Below are positions 57,299 to 64,000 of a DNA stretch of 64,000 bases, piece after piece (positions within the stretch are counted from its first letter, which is position 1; each line of letters opens with the position of its first letter). The DNA comes from Xenoacremonium recifei. Lineage: Eukaryota > Ascomycota > Sordariomycetes > Hypocreales > Nectriaceae. The notes below the pieces were generated by a model. That model was not told the DNA's origin and made no database searches. It saw nothing but the letters and a program-made list of their open reading frames with translations. A program made the translations under genes and the position numbers. The stretch lies in contig WOFQ01000024.1 in NCBI GenBank assembly GCA_012184525.1, forward strand, positions 124,001 to 188,000. Direction: 5' to 3'.

Positions 57299-59698
57299 GC
57301 GAGAACCGGGGGCCTCGATGGGCCCAACTTCGCCTCCGTTGGGACCTACCGAGAGGAGGATGCTGGCTGGACGCCGCGGCGCCTAGGTGGCTCCTATGGA
57401 TTCGCAGTAGCATAGCTTCAATTTACGCGTGTTTTCGCCCCTGTCAAGTCTGGAGCTATGAAACACCATGCTCGACAGGCCTTTTGACAGGTGTCAGAGC
57501 CTTGATTTTGGCACTTCAGAGTCATGGGTGACCTCATGGCCCACAGCCAGGGACACTCGCTCACTCCCTTTCATTTTCAGACTCATCCATCACCGAGCTG
57601 TGCGTCAAGATGAGTACTTTGGTCGTGACTGCTATTCCTGGGTCCATGGCCCCGGTACAGACTACTATCTTTGGAGATGTTAGTATACTGGTTGAATGTT
57701 TCAGCCCTCTCACCCCAAACGTGGCAGTGTCCTTGCCAGTGGACCTCAGCATCCCAAAGATCTGTCGAGCTGCTCCTTCGTCTGGCGTACCGGCGATTTT
57801 GTTCCTGCGGAACCAGCCGCAGTAGGATTGTGCTATTTCAACACCTGGAGGATCGAAGCCTTTGGGGCTATCGAGTGGAAACATAGCCGCCTGGTAGGGC
57901 AGTGGCTGGTGCAGATGCCGCTGCAGATTCTGGTGCAGACACTTTACGAGAAATCAAGCCGGTTTGGGAACGTCCTGGGTATTTCGGTGTTTCTTCGTAT
58001 AGCACTCCCGAGTCCTGGGAGACAAGAATAACTTGACCAGCTGGCGTGGTAAGGAGTTGATGATTCCAGAACGACATCTGGTCTCCGCCGCCAATAGTTT
58101 CTACTACAACCACGCTGGCCGTTCTGGACAGCGACTCCCGGAGGATCATTTGGCGCCGTTTGATGTACGGAGCACCCGTCAAGATGCAAATGAACAGACC
58201 GTGTTTCATGAGACGATTTTGCCCCCTGCATGGCCAGCCGTCAACACCCCCGGGTTCATTCATTGCGGGCTGCTGTGGACGCCCAGCGTTGCTGTTGCTG
58301 TTAACAAGGAACTGCCACCACCCCCCACAACCAGATGTATGCCGAGGCCACTTCTCAAGTCACAGGAGAAAGCCTTTCCCCAGACAGGCTTTCTGGTTGC
58401 CTTGTGCAGTGGATTCATGTTTCCATGCAGGGAGCATACGCATTCGTCATTGAAACAGAGCCTCGGACTTCACTGTGAATGGCCGACTCGGAGACCCTGA
58501 ATTGTCCGTATACCCGAATGCTTCTGGTATAGCTGCATGTGGTTGCAGTACACCAGGCAGCAGATGTATCGATCGACAACATCGCAGGCTGCGAAGTGAC
58601 AGCAAATTATCAGTCACTGATTTACACACCATCGGGATGAGCTCCTTCTGGAACGGGAAATGGTCATGAACTAGCAGACAAGTTCCTGGTCCTGGACGGG
58701 CGGCTTGGCTGTTGAAAGATGCTGTAGAAGAGCAGGGCGTTGGTATTGGATCCGTCGCCCGGTATTCAGTCGTCCGCAGGTAGTCCGAGTCCGTACTCCG
58801 TCCGAAGGGGGACTCCCTGTCCGCCGGAGATGTGCGCGGCGGGGTCCTAGCCAGTATGGGAGACGCTTGGCGGCATCACCGACTTGTACCATGAGATTAA
58901 TCGATACGAAGTGGCTGGCACGACGAAACCAGACCTTCCCTACCCCGTCTGTAGAAGCCATCCACCGGCGTACACTAACATTACTCGATTGAAAGCATGT
59001 GGTTTCGACGTGACGTGTAAGATGATTGTTAAGCTGCACGGGTCGGAGAATATCCGACGCCCGAGGCAAAATGTTAGCAGCACGTCCTCGGAGGGTCTTG
59101 CGAGCTCGTGGCAATAGAAAGACGAGGGGTGCATGCTCCCGGGCAAAAGCCGTTCATAGGGCTACGCTAAACACACGCCAAAGGATCGGGCTGCTGCCCA
59201 AACTTTGGAGCCACGAACGAGAAGTTGAGCCCATCGAGAGTGGGCTAGCTCGCTGTCAGTCCGCAAAATATATAGTATAGGGGTTAAATACCTGCGGCGG
59301 CCGCGAATATATTATGCCACGTTCTGGGGAAACTAGCAAGCTAGTCATTAAGCCGCATCGTCGGGCGAGCAGACGGACTGTCAAGCACCGTGCCTCCGTT
59401 CGGACACGGTCCCGAGATGCGAACAACTCCCCCGAACCAGATGGGCGAAAGCCGCTGATGTGCGCGACGGAGTCATGATCATCCACCTAGGCTGTCAAAA
59501 CTTAGTCGCCGTACTGATGAACTTTTAAATCCGTTGTGGGGATTAGTACGGATTGTTCGGGTATAAACGACTTCTGTGTTTCCGAGAGAGACCACGAGAG
59601 CCACTCTAAGACGGGGTCGAAATGTTGTGCTTGCCCTTCGATCGTGCCTCGCGTATTAATGAAAACAATTTACCATGGCTGAGGCACCGGGATTCGGG

Positions 59699-59735
59699 TA
59701 GACTATGTAAAGAAGAGGAGTTCGAATCTAGTCTA
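59699..59735 (+). other. Short hairpin with a B-box-like loop
   Basis: TAGACTA (59699-59705) and TAGTCTA (59729-59735) form a perfect seven-base inverted repeat. The loop between them contains GAGTTCGAATC, which resembles a tRNA B box. It is too short for a tRNA and is probably chance or a fragment. Confidence 0.2.
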
Positions 59736-62700
59736 GCCAATGCAAATATTAGCATAGTCGACAATCCTATGAGTGAATAGGTTGAACCGACATGGGAGGT
59801 TGTCGGTCAGAAACGGTAACCGGGGCTTCAAATCCGTCAAGCTAGGATGCGCAGAGATTTTGCACATATGTATTATGGCGTAATAGTTATTCGGCCAAGA
59901 GCGAGTGAGTCGACGGTCTAAATTGTTGCCACTAAGCCTGTACCAGCTATTGACTCGAAAGCGCAAATTGCAGGGTTGCCGTCTCTGGTCCAGAATCAAA
60001 CCACAGCTGTTCATCGGGTGGCTCTGCTCTGTCGCCTCCCTGTCCTCAGGCTATGCGTGCATTAGCAGTCTCAATGATCGTTACACAAGCCATGGAAATA
60101 AAGGGCTGGTTCGCGGGAGATGCGATGGACGTGCGTGAGTGGAGGACACTAAGGTCTTGCACAAGCATCTAATCGTGAAATCTCAATCAGCGCGCTTGGT
60201 TATCGCCATCTGCCGTCTCTGACAGGAAGCCCCCAACATCCACGGCAGAGCCTACATACCTAGTGTGCAATGGCACATGGCGAACGACACCTCAGCAGGC
60301 ACGCCAAGCACGCGTACCACAAACGCGGAGTGAGCGGGGAGCACCTCAACGCCACCAACAGTGCAATGTGTTAATTATGCTCCGTAACCTCCGTGCTTGA
60401 GGCCCCGATGGCGGGCCAGGCGAGCAAACCAGGGCTGCCGGGCGTTGAAAGGTCCGGGCTCCGTGATGGGGGGAGTCGTTGACCGGTACCCACCCGGAAC
60501 CATCAAGAATGGGGCCTGAGGGACAAGCCGGTCAAGCCCAGAGCAGCGGGTCATCATTCAATGGAATTCTTCCGATCGGAAACCACACCCAGCCCAGCAG
60601 GGCGAGCGCCAGGGCGTTAGGTTGTTAGGGCAAGCGATCTACGCCAATGTCCTTTTGTCGTGTCGGGCCTTCTTTGCTGTTCTGGGTGCTGGTTCGCAGA
60701 CCGGTGCGCGCCTGTCGACGACAAAGGCTGCCCAGACGCGACGGATTGGGCTGAATAGACGCCGCCCGAGTTGGGGAGGTTCTGGTGACGTGCAGGCAAC
60801 GCACGCCCCAGTCGGTAGGTTTGGAACGACGTGTGTCACATCACTGGTCAGCCAGGTAAGCTGATGTGCTAGGGTGGGACGGGAGCTTGCGTGCAGTCGC
60901 ATCGAGGCCAGGCTAAGGGGCCAAGAGGGGAAAGAGACGATGCGAGCGTGAATCATTGCATTTTCCGTTGACCTGGTGGTGCTTGATGGTGCGTATCCGG
61001 ACTCGGTAAGCTGGTACATAGATGGGGGTCGCTATGGGGGACATTTGACGAGCTTTCCAGGATAGGTGACTCGGTGAGGTTGGGTGACGATGAACGGGTG
61101 AGGTGGAGAAAGTCCGGTGCACTCGGTACACTCGGGGGGCCTCGGGCAAGGTTTGAGAGCATTCTTGCCCGAGTCTGCCTTGCCGTTGAAGCCTCGGGGC
61201 CGATGGCGACGAATTGGGAAACAGGAGATGATGGTGCATGGGTGGAAGGGAGCCGTTGGTCGATACCCGGGATGGCTATGTTGCAGCGCGACGTGACAGA
61301 GTGTTTCAAACATCTGTACGGAGTATGTAAATGAGTGATGTGGTCGAGCATAAATGCGAGAACAAGAGAAACAGCAACTTTGCCTTATTCGGAGGGGGAG
61401 GGGGACGACGAGTGAGGGCTTGATGCCAGGATATCCCGGAGAAGGTGTGGATGGGGGGGAGTGAGGAGGTGGTGGGCGTGTGTGGGCGATAATAGCCCTA
61501 CCTGGCCTTGGACCTAAGGCCTGGTCAGGTATCAATCGGAGTGAGGTATCTCTTGCGGCACCGGCACAGCAAGAGGTACTTCCCTGGGATTGGGACGGGG
61601 TTAGGGTCCCATCGCCGTAGGCTCTGGGCAGGAGCGCGGCAACGGGGCCCGGGGGCGGCTTCCGCAGGAGTACCCGCTGGGAGCTGGATCACATCACCCA
61701 ACTTTCCATGGAAGCCAACTCTCACATCCGCCGACGTCTGCAACTTAGCGCAAGCGAGTCACGACTGCGCCTACCGCACCCGCCCCGAACCGGCAAGGCG
61801 CCGCAGTGAGGGGGCCGTTTGCCGCTGCACGCCGCCAGGGTGCACGCCTATCCACAGGGCAGGCAGGCAGTCGACGGGCAGTTGACGGCAGAGAACGGGC
61901 AAAATGGGCAGTCACTCCAGCCAGCGGGCGGTCTAGCAGTCGACACTGGCGAGGCGCAAATCCGCACGCGCAACTGCCGTCGCGACGCCGCAAGCGCAGG
62001 CGCAACCCAGCGCGCCTTCCTCGCCCGCACCCGCCGCTTCCCCAACTGGCAAGGTTTTCACCCGCAGCCAGCCTGCCTGATTGACTGATCGCAACGGCAT
62101 GCCGTGAAAAAGGCTCCAGCCGGGCTGGCACCACGACAACGTCCCCAACCACCAACAACGTTCGCCCACAACACCGTCTAAGCATGGATCGTCTCTCTCA
62201 GCCAGAATCATCATTAAATAAACCTTTCTATTTCCGACCCGGCTCTGCTGACAAAACCTGGTTCGACTCAGTCTGCACTGCACTGCACTCAGCAATCCGT
62301 CCTCTGCACACGACTGACTGAGCCTTGGGCCTCACGCTGGGCTGGCTTACCAACAATGACGGGGTGGATGGTCCCGCGTCTCTGGAGCTCGCCAGCAGTC
62401 CTGACCCAGGCTGAGCAAAAGTCTCTGGCGACCCAGAGCCTCGTCTAGTCGCGCGGAGCCCTTGGGTCGTTACGTCGTAGGCTGGCCCAGAAAGCCGGCC
62501 GGAATGATAGACTGCCCTGATTTGACTGACTGGCACGCCCCTCTTTCAATTAGATCGCCCGGTCGACTCGCGTCCTCCCTCCGCTGTTCACCGTCGAGTC
62601 TCTCTTTGTCTATTGCCAAGACTAGAGGACAAGCACAAGGCGACAGGGATACGAATCCTGTTGACTTCTGGTCCAGTACGAAGCAGTCGTTCCAGGTCTC

Positions 62701-63699
62701 GCGTCTGGGCCTGCCCTGCTCGCCTCCTCGCGCAAAGCTGCCACTCGCTCGTCCTCGCTGTTCTTCTGGCGCGCCCCCTCCTCCCCTCTCTTTCGGACTC
62801 TGAGGGGACCCCCCCCCCTCAACTGGGCCCCGTCAATGTGCTCATGTTCCCGGCGTCGAGGTGAATAAGGTGCACAACGTCGTCAGCCCGAAGCAAAGCA
62901 ACAATATCAGAGACAGCAGATTGGGTCCACGCGCCCCTCCCCCCAGCCTATCGCCAATGAGAACCGTGGCACCGCTCGACCGACACATTGCCGCAACCCG
63001 TGGGATGGACGGGAATGACGGGGGGAGGTGGATGTGCATGTGCGTGGGCGACGGCACTGACACTGACATTGACACACTCCAACCCCAAGCGCATCGCAGC
63101 CCAGGAAGGCGTCAAGGTCCCGGCGCCTTCGCTGCTGACTCGGAGCAGAAGCCATTGCTGACGTACCGTCTCGATCGCATCGACCTCCGCGGCGTTCACT
63201 GCCTTGCGCCGCGGACTTCGGCCAATCAATCTTGACTCAGCAAAAATGCTGAATACACACACCAGCTCGCTCTGTCATCGGTTCTCGTCTCCAAGTCCGC
63301 TTTGAATGCCCTGGCCACCCCCGGGTCCTGGCCCCCGGCCCCTGCCTTTCAATCTAGGGCGGGCAAGGGGTCATTGGGCGTTGCAGAGGGCGTGGTCAAA
63401 GTCCCATCAACGAGGCATGGCAGGGACCTGGGTGCCGACCCGCTTGCCTTCTTGTGTGTTTCTACGGAGTACTCCATGGAGTATTCATGGCTCATGGGAC
63501 GGACGGCCAAGTTCACGCCCACCCGGGACGCTTTTGACCTTGTGAGATTGGGCTGGCTTCTTCTCCCATTGACGAGGTCTCATCCGGTTCCCCATCGCGA
63601 CCCATGCTCTGCAACCCTGCTTTCCTCGACGAGTCTGGCTGTTGGCATGCCACAAAGATGCTCGTGCCATGGATGAGACTGCACACGAAGTACCAACTC

Positions 63700-63728
63700 G
63701 AGTGAGAGTGAGTGAGTGAGTGCGTGAG
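63700..63728. repeat. GTGA tetranucleotide microsatellite
   Basis: Imperfect GTGA units in tandem near the right edge, in non-coding sequence. Confidence 0.7.
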
Positions 63729-64000
63729 TACGTACCTCGCTGGTCCTAGGAAGTCGTCGGCACTAAGACGTCGAGACGGCCGGCCACTTGGTCTCAGATG
63801 GCTCCGGCACCACTGAATTGAGGTCCTGGAGCCTATCGATACCCTTCCCTTCCCCGCTACGCCACAATCTGCTCCGTCCTTCTGGGTGGTCCCTTTGAAC
63901 GCTGCCTGGAGAGTTGGTGCTGGGTCGTGGTTCACTCACTTACAAACGCACGCTCTCTGCCACCCTACTCGACCACACCCCCCTCCCCCTTCTGGCGCGG

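Larger units (their letters stand above)
57299..64000. other. Gene-poor region, no supported gene
   Basis: In 6.7 kb I find no frame with a recognisable domain, convincing splice pattern or plausible length. The longest frames (up to about 167 codons) overlap on both strands and have shadow-like composition. 58.5-60 kb is patchily AT-rich; 60-63 kb is GC-rich. I see no long terminal repeats, transposase motifs, rRNA or canonical tRNA. Part could be the promoter of a gene beyond the right edge, or decayed mobile DNA. Confidence 0.45.

Noticed and set aside
57868..58263. 131-codon minus-strand frame downstream of the F-box gene, and overlapping plus-strand frames
   Set aside because: Neither strand shows a domain or a consistent spliced extension, and codon patterns do not favour one frame.
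61613..61618. Single TTAGGG hexamer considered as interstitial telomeric repeat
   Set aside because: It is not tandem; one hexamer is expected by chance many times in this window.
62255..62275. GGTTCGACTC B-box-like string considered as a tRNA gene
   Set aside because: No T-stem pairing, A box or terminator at proper spacing.

Overview
The window reads as nuclear DNA of a filamentous ascomycete, most likely a Sordariomycete. Genes are separated by 0.1-3 kb, introns are short (about 45-90 nt) with GTAAGT-like donors, CTAAC-like branch points and CAG/TAG acceptors, and most proteins are typical fungal orthologues. This placement is inference from gene content and intron style; no marker gene was compared.

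Layout. 0.7-9.5 kb holds housekeeping genes: replication licensing factor CDC6 (-), a TspO/MBR membrane protein (+), the mitochondrial ornithine carrier ORT1/arg-13 (-), thymidylate synthase (+) and the ER chaperone SHR3 (-). 10.2-13.5 kb holds the most unusual gene: a fungal STAND-type N-terminal domain, a TPR-like region, a proline-rich linker and an HSP70/HSPA12-like domain whose nucleotide-binding motifs are all degenerate. 14-19.7 kb has a divergent pair, translesion polymerase REV1 (-) and the RED/IK spliceosome protein (+). 19.9-27.6 kb has uridine nucleosidase (+), thiamine pyrophosphate carrier TPC1 (-), an unrecognised conserved-looking protein (+) and a Zn2Cys6 regulator (-). 30.5-36.3 kb has a wax-synthase-like MBOAT acyltransferase (+) and the complete telomerase reverse transcriptase gene in nine exons (-). 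39.1-45.5 kb is one very long DH-BAR-SH3 Rho/Cdc42 exchange factor (+).

46-49 kb is an AT-richer accessory island with a broken MFS transporter 3' end and two small membrane-protein genes that look like a tandem duplication. 50.3-57.3 kb has a sucrose/H+ symporter-like transporter with a GC-AG intron and a 26-nt exon (+), V-ATPase assembly factor PKR1 (-) and an F-box protein (+). From 57.3 kb to the end (6.7 kb) I can support no gene.

Shared themes. CDC6, thymidylate synthase, REV1 and TERT all serve chromosome replication or maintenance. CDC6 and thymidylate synthase both carry an ACGCGT (MBF-type) box upstream. There is no operon-like organisation, and neighbours are mostly functionally unrelated. 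Intron models were assembled by hand from reading frame, splice consensus and family similarity. All phases close, but no transcript evidence was available.
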